DNA from: Taenia hydatigena
Taxonomy: Eukaryota > Platyhelminthes > Cestoda > Cyclophyllidea > Taeniidae
NCBI GenBank assembly: GCA_036345935.2
Contig: JADWOT020000010.1
Location: 5,345,417 to 5,409,416, forward strand
Length of the DNA stretch: 64,000 nucleotides
Reading direction: 5' to 3'
The notes beneath the pieces were generated by a model, which was not told where the DNA came from, did not search any database, and saw nothing but the letters and a program-made list of their open reading frames with translations. A program made the position numbers and the translations under genes. Shown in pieces: positions 36,235 through 47,040 of this stretch. Every line of letters begins with the position of its first letter. Positions within the stretch are counted from its first letter, which is position 1.

Positions 36235-36440
36235 CGAGGTAACATTCTCTAGAAAGCACGGAGAACGGACTCGATGGCTACGGCTACAAAAACGTTGCAC
36301 GGATGCTTCACAATTTTGCAAAGCTGCTGTAATAGCCACCATGGAACCGCTTACACCCTATCATCTGCTGATCATTGCAAACATCACAAAATTGGGAGAT
36401 ACATGAGTCAAATGGGATCAAGCGTACCGCCAACTGTCTA
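36235..36440 (-). repeat. inverted fragment of the 2-kb duplication
   Basis: The reverse complement matches the left end of the duplicated blocks at 30.63 and 62.03 kb: CAGCAGATGATAGGGTGTAA against CAGCAGATGGTCGGGTGTGA, followed by the TTCCATGG..GCTATTACAGCAGC block. Homology fades after about 200 bp. Confidence 0.65.
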
Positions 36441-38559
36441 TAGAGCTTTCCCTCCGAGGCGACGAGTCGGGATAGTATGAGCAATTTACTGCCAGATCAT
36501 GATTGAGCCTGTCCAGTGTCTGCAGCCACCGATGAGATGTGCCATTGTGGAGGATATTCACTCTGAATTTACGTTAAATTGACAATTACCTATCTGTAGC
36601 AAAGCCTTTTTCTCGAGGTGCATTTGCATATGCAAGCTGTTCTCCATTGAATTCGTTTGGCTATTGTTATCAATCACCTAAATTCTAACCAACATGAAAA
36701 AAAGAACTTCTTTCTGTCAATTCATTCCACTAACCATTCCGTCATCTTTAAGAGAATTGATGGCGTTCAGCACTCCACCTAGTGTGTGTGTTATTCACTT
36801 GCCATTCCATGTATTTCACTGTCATTTCTTGCATACTTTGGGTCGGATTTATGCTTGCATAGGTGGCTGGAGGAGAAGGATTATGGTTTTGGTAGATGGC
36901 ATTTGTGTAGCTATGTAACTAAATACCTTGAGTTAACATTCCACTTATCTTTACCTTTCCTTATTTTTTTATCGGATTGCTGCCATTTTAAATGAATACA
37001 CTGCAACAGCGAATGCGGAGCTCGTGACGAAACGGACTGCGTCTGCCACTGGAAGGAAGTGCACTCCGCAAATGCATGACACTCATCACTTTACCTCGGG
37101 CCAAATACTGCCATCTCACCACCGAAGAATGCTATCGTCTACTATGTGCACCCATTATAGTTGTGTAAAGGTCGAAACAAAAAGTGTCGTGGATGGCCTT
37201 TTCCCCTTCAATAGTGCCATGAACAGCGCATGTTGGCACTACAATAGCAGAATTAATCGACGATGTTGTTCTATGCTCATCAAGCAACGCGTCACATTTG
37301 ACGCAAAAAGACAGTCGAGGGCACTCATGTGGAAAGACAAGGAGTTTGTTTGCTCTCTTTCGTCCTTTACTTCCTTGTGAGGGTTAGTATAAACCGATGA
37401 GAATGTTCTTCGACGGCTTTGGCAGTAATAAGGACGAGGCAAAGTGATGACGGCTATGGAAAATCGGAGTGCATTTCCTTATCCTCATTAATGGTATCGG
37501 AGACAAATGCAGTGCGTAGCGTCACGAGAATCGTGTTCCTTGAACGACAATGGCTATGGAGGTGCATTTACTAGAACGAGTACAATATAGCTTCTCGGGC
37601 TAATAAGGACCGGCCTTGGAGACCACACCATGAATGGGTTCTGCCTGAGCCAAGTAGAATATACTTCTCCCTTCGTTATTTGCCGACCTTACTTTTGTCC
37701 TTATGCGCGGATACGCAGTACAGCGGTAGATCTCCAAGTTCTGTTTTACTCTAATAACTGACTGCTTTTCGAAACAACTTTGGTTCCATAAGTAGCTTTT
37801 GGCTGCACCTTGCTGTAGCTAAGAAACTGGCTACGCATTTAGAGGAAGAGAATAAAGGTGAGGTAAAGCTTCATTTCAAACCGAATCTACGAGCACAAAC
37901 GGAGATTTGCACACTCGTACTTGCACTAATGACAAACCTCTTCGACTAATGCCGTAAGAGCTCGTTATTCTGCAAATCAAACGCCAGCTTGATGCTGAGA
38001 AGTTGTCAAAATAAAATCGAGTTCTTGCCCAATGAAAGAGCCTAATGAAAAGTGATAGTGCTGTGAAGTAACACCTAGTACAATATGCTAGTTCACGACT
38101 GTAAAGGAGAGAACCAATGAAGACACTACTCTTCATCCTGCAGGCTGACTTGAGTCATTGTCACCTCCAGAAATGTGTGTAAAATGACGATGTTTTCCAT
38201 GATGACATGCACATCTCCAGGATATTTTCAATATTTTTAATTCTTTGTACAGATACTGTGCTCTATCCGGCAGAAATAAGACATTTGGCTATCATTCTAT
38301 AAGTGTCGCCTCGTTCTGTGTTGCATCATCACTTCGACCAACGATGCATGAGGCAGCACTTCAAAATTGGGATCAGCAAGCACGAAATAAGGAACGAATC
38401 ACAATGAGTTTAGACTCTTTTACTAAACGTACAACATATGGCCCAAAGATAGAGATGGATGAACAAAAAATATGCTGGATGGATTAGAAATGGCACTTGG
38501 GAATGATCTTAATGGTCTTTACTATCGCCGTGTCGTAACTCGAACATTTGTTAGTGCAA
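36441..38559. other. no recognisable gene
   Basis: Open frames at 36694-36918 and 37024-37380 (118 codons, GTG start only) have no recognised domain. No promoter or poly(A) pattern was found. Confidence 0.35.
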
Positions 38560-38870
38560 GTGGGGGATTATGCAAACGTGACATGTGGATGCTGCTCTAC
38601 AACACACAGCAGATTGTCTGCCGTCGCCTGACTTTATAATGAGTTGCCATCGAGATGCTGCTCCAGAAACCTCGAAGCCTTATGCAATGTGCTATCGTTG
38701 TGACAAATTGATCATGGTGGGGAGCGACGCTGACCAGCATTTACTGGCTAATGGTCGAGAAATGGAAGACAGGTAGGAACAGTGATGCTGCAAAGGCAAA
38801 TGCACATAGACGCTGTCCTCAGAGGATCAAAGAAAATTAGCAGGAACTGGCAATGCTATTACCCAATTGC
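38560..38870 (+). repeat. paralogous pair, copy 1 (63-codon frame 38585-38776)
   Basis: Aligns with 39822-40118. Both contain a frame of exactly 63 codons that opens just after an equivalent stop and ends at an equivalent TAG, with no gaps between. This copy reads SPDFIMSCHRDAAPETSKPY and then CYRCDKLIMVGSDADQHLLA, with a Cys-x2-Cys and a single His. Neither frame starts with ATG; GTG is the first possible start, so an exon is more likely than a whole gene. A GACAG/GTAGGA string at its end resembles a donor. The product is not recognised. Confidence 0.45.
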
Positions 38871-39821
38871 TTGGCTGTTTTGTTTAATGGGACAGAATCG
38901 ACACTGTTCCCTGCACCAACAATTTCTTCATCTTGACTGCGCTTCTTGAATCTGTGTTGGACCCGACCGCAGCAAGCTGATTGATGCCAAAATGTGAGTG
39001 GATGCTGATGAAACCGTGACGGTTACATCGGTCTGGGCATTATCCCTTGACTATGTGATGGCACTGCAATAAAGCAGCCTGAACGCATGTTAGTTAGTGC
39101 AGAGGATCAAAGGGCTACGGAAGACGACCTCACTAACGCCTTTGACAACTGGTGACGTTCTATCACCCCTGACATCGTTTATCAGTCCCACGCAAAATAG
39201 AGCTTCAAGGTGGGTCGGAATTCTAGTCAAATTTGATGTCAAGTGAAGGAAAGGGAGGAAAGGGGAAAAACAGTAGCCAGAGTCAGGTATGCACCACCTG
39301 GGTCCTTTGATGTAATCTAAGGTTTATTTTGTTTGCAAAAAATTCCTTCAGAAGCCCTAGCAGATGGAAATATGCGTAAACTGATAAAGTCCGTTCTCAA
39401 ACTGATGCGGAATACGTCCTTTTGATGCCATTTTCATTGATTGAGCTCCGTGTGCCATCACCTTCAGAATTTTAAATCGCAGCAAACGCATTTATGATTG
39501 CATTCGCTTTTACTGTTATTTTACTGGTTTGTTGGCAGGCCGAAGTTTGCGGGCATCGATAGTGACATAGTGACATCCAACACACGAGAGCATCATTGTG
39601 GCAGAATGTTAGGACCGATCCCCTTTCCTGCCGTGAGAGGTGGTCGACTTTACTCCCTTACTCATTCGACTTTATTTTTGCATCTGTGAGAGGATCGCAC
39701 ATCAGAGGGCCTGCAAAGTTATCTGCACCACTACAAAAAATTGACTCTGTGTAACTGATCTTGGCCTTTGAACTTGTCTTTAATGCCGCCCTGTCGTAGT
39801 TCTGACACCTGCTAGTACAAC
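38871..39821. other. no recognisable gene
   Basis: Spacer between the two members of the paralogous pair. A 63-codon frame at 39498-39689 has no recognised motif. A block AGTGCAGAGGATCAAAGGGC near 39.1 kb resembles CTCAGAGGATCAAAGAAA near 38.82 kb, a further small repeat. Confidence 0.35.
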
Positions 39822-40118
39822 CAAAATAGTATGTAAACGTAACGCGTGAATACGACTCCAGAAGACTCAGCGGACGGTGTGTCGTCTCTCGATTTCACAA
39901 TGACTTGTCACCACGATGATGTCTTAGAAGCCTCAAAGTATTATGTAAGGTGTTTTCCTGATGGCAGAATGATTGTGAAGCGGAGCAACGCTGATGATGA
40001 ATTAACGACTGATAGTGGCGAAACGGAAGACGGATAGGAGCAGTGATGCCTCAAAAATGAGTGCACATAGACATTGTCGTCGGAGGAGCAATGAGGATTA
40101 GCAGGCAACTGGCAATGC
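39822..40118 (+). repeat. paralogous pair, copy 2 (63-codon frame 39846-40037)
   Basis: Counterpart of 38560-38870. The frame reads SLDFTMTCHHDDVLEASKYY and RCFPDGRMIVKRSNADDE, aligned without gaps to copy 1. The second Cys of the CYRC motif is Asp here and the His is lost, and the donor-like GT has become AT. This copy looks more decayed. Confidence 0.45.
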
Positions 40119-40119
40119 T

Positions 40120-40283
40120 ATTGCTATTTTCGTCTGTTTCACATTTTGAATCCGGGCCTGATAAGCTATGGCTTGTTGATCCGTCATGTAGATGCTTTAG
40201 GGAGTGAATGATGGATTTACTACGGGACGTGTTAGCAGACATTCTTTCATAGTTCACGGAATTTCTCAGCCTCACATAGTCCC
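40120..40283. repeat. dispersed duplicate (partner at 7.4 kb)
   Basis: Matches 7441-7600 in the same orientation (GAATCCGGGCCTGAT, CATTCTTTCATAGT, TTTCTCAGCCT). Here it directly follows the paralogous pair copy 2. Confidence 0.7.
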
Positions 40284-42961
40284 TAAACTAGGCAATCGAG
40301 GTATGTTGGAGGAGCAAGAGGTGAGATCTGCATAAACACCTTAGCTGCGCTTCCTTGCCACTTCGGCGGAAGGTGGCAGTTACCTCAAATAGCTGTACAG
40401 CCATGCCTGTCACGTATACGATGACAAGAATTCATAACCACAACCTATTTACTCATTCTTTGGTCACCAATGCAAGTCAGCTCTAGTCACCCAACACATC
40501 ATTGATGCTTTTGGACCTCGGTTTTTAGCTAAAGTTGTCTCCTTCCTTTAACATTCCTGCCTAGCAAGAGCTTTATTGACTAACTGTCCCCCATTATGAT
40601 GCATCTTTTGGCTCTTAGTTATAGGCAAAGAAAATTGACATAATTTTGCCGTCTAGTTCCTTCCTACCTATCTGTGCACTCTTTTATGCTCCCACTTTAT
40701 TCCTGCATTCGTACACATTTTTATCCTCTCATATGCTGACATACGCATCCATGTAAGCCATTTTCATCATCCGTTACAATCAATTCATAGCATTGTGCAC
40801 ATTTCTGTCCATTTTTAAAAGGCTAGCTAACCTCGCAAGCATTTGATTTGTATTATTCCTACCTTAGTCCATTGGTTCCATACCTGCCAGTCAATATACG
40901 ACTTATCAACCCATTCCTGCATCAACTACCAATTGCGCTTTCATCTATTTATCTCATGCATACCTGTGACACTTTGCTCACCGATACCATAGCCATTTGC
41001 CGCACTGTCGTGTGACTGCGCACGGTGCTACGACCTTTAAGCAAATATATATGGACAGAGGCTTTGCTTTCTTCTGCTCATTTTTCTCTTAACTACGTCC
41101 TACAAAATCTTCCCTTCACAAAACATCCGCATTCCGCCCTGACTGTTTCCAATCAGTTAGCTTTAACAAATCTGCATAGACAAACTTATGTAGTGTTCCA
41201 AAAAGCGGAGCAAATGACCATGTATATGCTGAACAAACTGTCACTAAAAGGTTGAGGATGCGCACTGCAGAGTGACGGATTAAACCTTTTAAAATGCTTG
41301 TAAAAGTGTTTGACAGGTTTCTAAACTTTTCTCCAATAAAAGGGTGACTAATGAAATCGCCGCTTCTTATGATTGAAACACATGAGATTACCTTACCATC
41401 AATCGATAGTGAAGTTAGTTTGATACACGTCAACCACGCACATCTATCTTCGCATACGCCAATATCGATTCCATCAGTCAAGGTGCATGCTTTTATTGCG
41501 CTGATTACAATTCTAATTCGACTGCGGAGCCAGAAATCTGTTTCGGATTCGCCGCAGCAGTCGGAAGCTCCACCACGTACGTTCTCACACTTCTTCTAGT
41601 TTCCCGTCAGAACTCAACTTCATTTGCGGCATACTTTTAATGCGCTAGACCTGCTAAAGTAATTTTTATGCAAGCGTCACCAACGTATCAATTATCTATT
41701 CCTGGCGCTGGTCACACATCCTCGGAGACATTCACATGATCTTGTGGGCACAGGTTTCTTGGGCAAAAAAGGGAAGGATGTGTAAACATTCACCTCTCTA
41801 GATGTGTGTGTCCTGCTTTTACTTGTCGGCCAAGTGCAGATAGACTCCATCGAGATGAAGAATTTTACAATGGGACTAAGGGAAGAAGTGACTGCGCATG
41901 AAGTCAGGTCTCAACTTTTAGTAAGTCAACCAAGCAGAAGGGCAATGGTCTCCTGTTTTCTCATCTGACGCTGTTCTGCGCATAGCTAACTGTAAAAGCG
42001 TCTAGCATTAGCAAACACTTGACCTAAATCAGCGCGTCTTGTTGAGGTCACAAGAAAAGAATCGTACGACTACCGAAGACACTGCACGATGAACGTATCA
42101 ACCTAGTACCTAGTGGCATTCTAAAACTAAGCGAATGGAGGTGGGTATTTAATAAAGCGCCTATAAAATGCGATTCCATATCACCGTAGACATGAGGTTC
42201 TCTCAGCAGCTAGTTTCATCGCTTGCGATTAAACCCCAAACACAACCCACTTTTGCATTTGAGTAGCAAATTCTTTGAAAAATTTTTGTCTGTCTAACAA
42301 GTGGTGAATTTATTAAAACGGCTACTTGTCTTACCATTTAGAGCATAGATTTTAATGTATTCTCTGATAGACAAGCATGCAACAGTGTAAGTTAGATGGG
42401 ATTGCAGTGGCTGCCACCAGTCGCAAAAACAGAGTGAGCCAATAAACCTAGTTGGTTTTCGTTTTATTCTCGTGTAGCTGCTCGGCGGTCTTTTTATTGA
42501 AGTTCAGAAAATTTTGACTCAGAGTGGAATCGAAAATGAGGGAAAGAGCAATCAATTAAAGTGTTAGACCAAAGATGACGGACAGCTTAATAAATAATGC
42601 AAATCGAAGTGAATGCTGCAGGGAGCAAAACGTCTGCGAACTATTACGTTAATATTCGCACACGCAAAACTACTTTACATTCGGTAGCAGGCAGATCGGA
42701 TATAGTTGGCAATGAGGTGAAATTCAGATCAACAGGAGACGCGAAGGGAGCGCCCATACACTGCTGAAAAAAGCCATCCTCTAAACCAAGCAAGCACGAA
42801 TGATCTTCAAATCATCATAACTTATGCTTTGGCATTAGCCAGGCCAAAATTCCCGTTGAATTTCCAGTCAACGTGATAAGCATGAACGCCAGATCCCTGA
42901 CCTCAATGCAGACGAAAAGCATCTTGGAGAAAAACAAGATTGCACGTATCTTGCTTAGATA
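40284..42961. other. no recognisable gene
   Basis: Frames at 41025-41255, 41351-41599 (82 codons from ATG) and 41116-41481 minus (121 codons) overlap one another on opposite strands and have no recognised domain. Nothing is called. Confidence 0.35.
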
Positions 42962-43578
42962 TTAAGAAACCAGGCGGACCTGGTCGCAAATCTGGACATT
43001 TGTAAGGTATACCGACTGAATAAATTGCAATTTTCTCATCTGCCTATAAATCATTTCTTGGCACACCGATTCGAATCTTCCCCTGCGTTGCATAATGTGA
43101 CTGCCACAGTCTTGAATGTGCCAAATGCGCCAGTTTATTAGCGCAGTCAATAAAAGGGGAGTCATTGACGAAGCCGAGTATTCTCGCATAGTCCAAGAAG
43201 AGGTCCATCCCACTTTCCTCTTTCCGCCCCACATTATCCACAAATATAATCCCAAAAGTGTCCGTTTGACAGGGTTCTCAACATGGTTTGCAGCCCGATA
43301 ACAGCATTGGACCCGTGTTCTGTGAACAGAGACGGCTCGATTGCGTAAAGACCGCAATTGAATGCTGTAAATCGTGGCCTTCGGCCACTCAGAATCCCCT
43401 CCGATTCTCTGCTAACAAGGTGAGAGATTGGATACCCTACAGGATGATAATAGACATTAGCAGGGGGGCGGTAATCTGTTGGTCGACCACAATCGATGTT
43501 ATCGGTAGAGGCATCAAAGTTTAGGGAGAAATAAGTGTCCAGCACTAATGGACGTATAGGACAGAAAACGTTCCCCAA
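42962..43578 (-). mobile_element. possible non-LTR reverse-transcriptase relic
   Basis: Two overlapping minus-strand frames (43234-43578, 114 codons; 42962-43357, 131 codons) and a third at 43044-43241. The third reads ESGMDLFLDYARILGFVNDS, which resembles the region around the YADD box of LINE reverse transcriptases (..DLDYADDIxLxxDS..) with the two Asp changed. No other RT motif could be placed with confidence, and several frameshifts would be needed. Weak call; chance resemblance is possible. Confidence 0.2.
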
Positions 43579-44218
43579 ACTTTGTCAAGATGAAAGTAAC
43601 TAGAAGGCAGATGGCTCCTTCATGTGCACCATGAGCAGCTCAATTTCCTAAAAATCGATGGTCAAACCCCATTTAGCTAAAGCGCTGCTCAACGGATTTT
43701 ACAAATGTCTGCAGTGCGTGGAGTTGACACGTCTGAATACAGCGCTGTGCAAACTCGTTTGTCAATCCACTTACGCTTGTTTACGTATGAATAGGGCATT
43801 TGCGGGAAGAGAATCCACTCCCAGCTTAGGATTGCTGCGCAAACATTTACGATGTGAACATCACCAAGATATTTGTGCAACCCTTAACTAAATCCCAATG
43901 ACAGTCCGTAATTTTCTTGCCGTTCGATCCCACCTGCAAGATGCATTCATTAATTAACCGTCAAGTGGAACTACTTGAATGCCAATGAGAGCAAACAATT
44001 TAATACATCCCACCCGGTGGGCCATTTGTATAGAAGGTCTAAGAGGCCCAACCTACTTCTAACTCCATTTCACAATTTTTGGCGGACGCTTCGGATCTCT
44101 CGTTAAATGATTGAGTTTCGAGTGGGTAAGAGAACAATAATCGTCTTTGTCGTTGAGGCGTAGGAGGTAATCAACCTTGGGAGTGCCACTTAAATGCAGT
44201 TACAGCTGTCAAATCAGA
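43579..44218. other. no recognisable gene
   Basis: A frame at 43658-43891 (77 codons, ATG) contains FYKCLQC and a distant LLRKHLRCEHH. This vaguely recalls a zinc finger, but spacing does not fit C2H2. Not called. Confidence 0.3.
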
Positions 44219-44500
44219 TGCAGGAACTCAATTTTAGCATTTTAGAAGACACGAAATGAACAAAGGAGTGGTAAATTAGTTTCACAAAGTCGACAATCAT
44301 GAAGTGGAGCTTAAGCAGAAGCAAATTAATGTCATTATATTGAATGGGACGAAAGGAACTTAAATGAGAAGGGAATTGGATTCATAAAGTCCAAATGGAC
44401 CAAACTGGCACAAAAAGAAGAAATAAACTGCTTTCATTATATTGAGAGGCATGAAATGGGACCAAATTGGTGACAATTTGGCTTTACTTTGTGATGCTTA
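44219..44500. repeat. copy of the first five minisatellite units
   Basis: Collinear with about 375-650: both start with a CAGGA..TCAAT.TTAGC block, then GGTAAATTAGTTTC, CGACAATCAT and GCAGAAGCAAATTAATGTCA in the same order. Because unit order and unit-specific differences agree, a piece of an already decayed array was copied; the array did not arise anew here. Confidence 0.8.
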
Positions 44501-44889
44501 TTTTATACCTTTTTCGTAAGTTGTGCAATATCTCATCTACTGACCTTCTATGATTAAATTCACAACGGAATTATAAATGATAGATAAGGAGAGGACTAGC
44601 ATTCCTTGTGCTAAATGACTTAGCATTTTTAGCATCTTTTTCTTAGATGAGGATGAATGACAATGCTCATTTCTTATGCCAATTTTCACCTAGCCAAGTC
44701 CACCTTGCATTCGATTTTACATTCGTTTCCTCCATTGGTAGAGAAAATGTCCCACCAAAACACCATGCTGATTATGTCCTTGAGTTACGTGCTGCTGTAT
44801 TTTATTGCCCAAGTTAGCATTCTTGATTTCGTAATGTAGGTGACTCTTATGCATTCTTTAGAAAGTAGCTAGAGTTTCATCAATAAGTA
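44501..44889. other. no recognisable gene
   Basis: One 60-codon frame (44657-44839) without recognised motif. Nothing else was identified. Confidence 0.35.
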
Positions 44890-46000
44890 AAGTTCTTTTT
44901 GAATGAAACCTTTAGCCGATCGTACACTTTCCATCAAAATCTATCAAAGATGCAAATGGAGTTAATTACTCATTATAGGCTAAACAAGCCAGCATTGCCT
45001 TTGCGCGGTAAGCACTATCAGTCGCGGCACAACACGGATAAGTGAGATCATTGGCTTTCATCTCACTGTGTTAGTGGATGAGCTTGGGTCTAGTTACACT
45101 GAGACTTTTATGGTGCACAATTGTCCCATAATACTCCATGTGGGTCAGAGGCATCCGGGTCATTTAATATTTCATCCTACCCATCAAGGGCAGATAAATA
45201 GGTGCCCGTGTAGGTTATGTTATGCTTTATCGCGCTAACGGCTTAGCCAAATCATTATTGAGCCCTTTGCTAATTTCTGCGTTGTTGCAAGGAATCGCTG
45301 TTAAGACATTCGTTCTGTTAGTGAGCCGTAAAAATGCACACTAATTACTGACTACTGACACAAAGAGACTACATCATTTGAGACTCGTAAGCGTTTCATT
45401 TCAGCTAATATCAGAAAGCTAGCACAGATGTTGGTCTTGATTTCATGCTCACAAATCTACCTGATCAACTAACGTTCGTGAAACATGATTCTGTATAAGG
45501 TGTTAAGTTGAACTTGGCAGACGAAGGGGGTGTTTTTAATAATTAGAGAAACATTCGGCTCTGATCTTTTGCCAGAATAAATGGTCAACTGCATATTTCT
45601 ATGTTCAGGTCCGGTTTCAAGTTGTGAACGCTCCGAATAGCTATTAAGCTATACTGAGATGAACCTATGGAGGCTTATTGAAATTAACTAATGGGCTTAG
45701 TCATGCTGGGCAATTTGATGGCTTTCATGTGCAGGTGTAGATTACTTTGGCTGCGGTTGCTGATTTCTTTATTAAAACCAAAGCAAATAATTGTTGGTGC
45801 TTATCATTGCTATCAGCCACGGGGCACTACCGAAATTAAAGTTTACCGTAAGAGCAGCACTGTGCGAAGCGGCGGATCAATCTGTGCCAGCAAGCTAAAG
45901 GAGAGGCTCTCTCGTCTTTGCCCTTGCCTGAGACATTGTTATGATGGTTGGTGGTTCTCCAAAACTGAAAAGCTTGAGCTTATTTGATTGACCTAAATCA
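44890..46000. repeat. segmental duplicate (partner 51.4-52.4 kb)
   Basis: Collinear with 51440-52420. Shared blocks include CTGAGACTT, AATAAATAG, TTTCTGC.TTGTT and ACTGACAACTGCCACAAAGAGA-like, then CAGGTGTAGATTACTTTGGCTGCGG against TAGGTGTAGATTGCTTTCGCTGCGG. The 98-codon frame at 45691-45987 in this copy is not preserved in the other, so it is probably not a gene. Confidence 0.7.
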
Positions 46001-46704
46001 AAGGACTATCACCGTCATTAGACTAAAACAAACTAATGCTATGCTGCAGGTGGCCTATGAGCTTATACACCACATAAATTGACCCGAGAAGGACATTTAG
46101 ATTCCTCGGCAGCATTCGCACACTCATAGACAAAGATGGGATGTAAGTATCGCATCAAAGCTCTTAAAATACACCACTCGCAGGCATGGCTATATGGCTT
46201 AAACTCTAGGCTGCTTATGCCATTTTTATGACCCACGCTAGCCGTAAAAGTGCTCAATCCCATCTCTCCAAGGTTATCATTAAGTGAATGGTGTCACTAT
46301 TGCAAGTAGAGTTGCTAATATCAAAAGCTGAATGAATAACTAAGCAAGGCGCCAGCTTCATGCTCCAAACGCCATCAACTTATTCCTCCTGATCACGTAA
46401 TCCCAACCCAAAGGCTCATTCTGCCTGATGTCTTGCCATCAGTGTGATGACCGGCCGCTGCATGACAACTGTTTCCAAGTCATTAGTTTGCCATAAGTGT
46501 TACCTTTAAAGGGGTAGTTCTTGAATATCTTAGAGCGTCATGCTCTCCTCTAGCACCACCCGGTTGATCAGAGCTACATGAAGACAAACGAAATGTAAAG
46601 GAGATTACTGCATAACAAAGACTATTCTTAAATTTACTTTTAAGATTTTAAAAGAATTTGTTGGTCCTACTCAAATCCTTGCATATTTTCTAACGGTAGA
46701 GATC
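46001..46704. other. no recognisable gene
   Basis: No repeats, RNA genes or supported coding frames were seen. Confidence 0.35.
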
Positions 46705-47040
46705 GTCGCCTTAAATTTAAAGATTTCATGGCCCTAGATGCCCAATCGTAAGTTCTAACGAGGAGATAGAAGAAGAGGGAAAGGTATCCGAAGCACTCAT
46801 TATCGATCCCGATGACGAGATACGAGTCATTGCAGAGATAGAGGTACGTGCATGCCTCGCTATTAACTGCATGTCCTTTGAAATATGTTGCAGTTGAGTC
46901 ACATATATTTTTAACTCTTTTCATTAAAAGATGTTTGCAAACAATGATTCCTCGATGGTAAGGCTATTGGGATCCCTATTGTAGCTGATCGACAGGGGCA
47001 GCTAAAGTGCCTTGTGGATTTGTTCCGTGCGCATCCTTGA
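46705..47040 (+). pseudogene. C2H2 zinc-finger gene, copy D (two-exon fragment)
   Basis: First part, to 46843, matches the second exon of the family: GATGCCCAATCG..TTCTAACGAGGAGAT, then EALIIDPDDEIRVIAEIE followed by a good donor (GAG/GTACGT). A one-base deletion and a TAA lie upstream in this exon. Second part, 46931 to about 47037, matches the next exon: AAAAG/ATGTTTGC, then DGKAIGIPIVADRQGQLKCL and VDLFRAH, with about 19 nt deleted after ATGATTCC. The zinc-finger exons were not found downstream. A pseudogene fragment. Confidence 0.7.

Noticed and set aside
43658..43891. Zinc-finger-like FYKCLQC frame
   Set aside because: Cys and His spacing does not fit C2H2, and no relation to the family exons could be aligned.
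45691..45987. 98-codon frame from ATG
   Set aside because: The duplicated counterpart near 52.2 kb has stops in this frame, and no motif is present.
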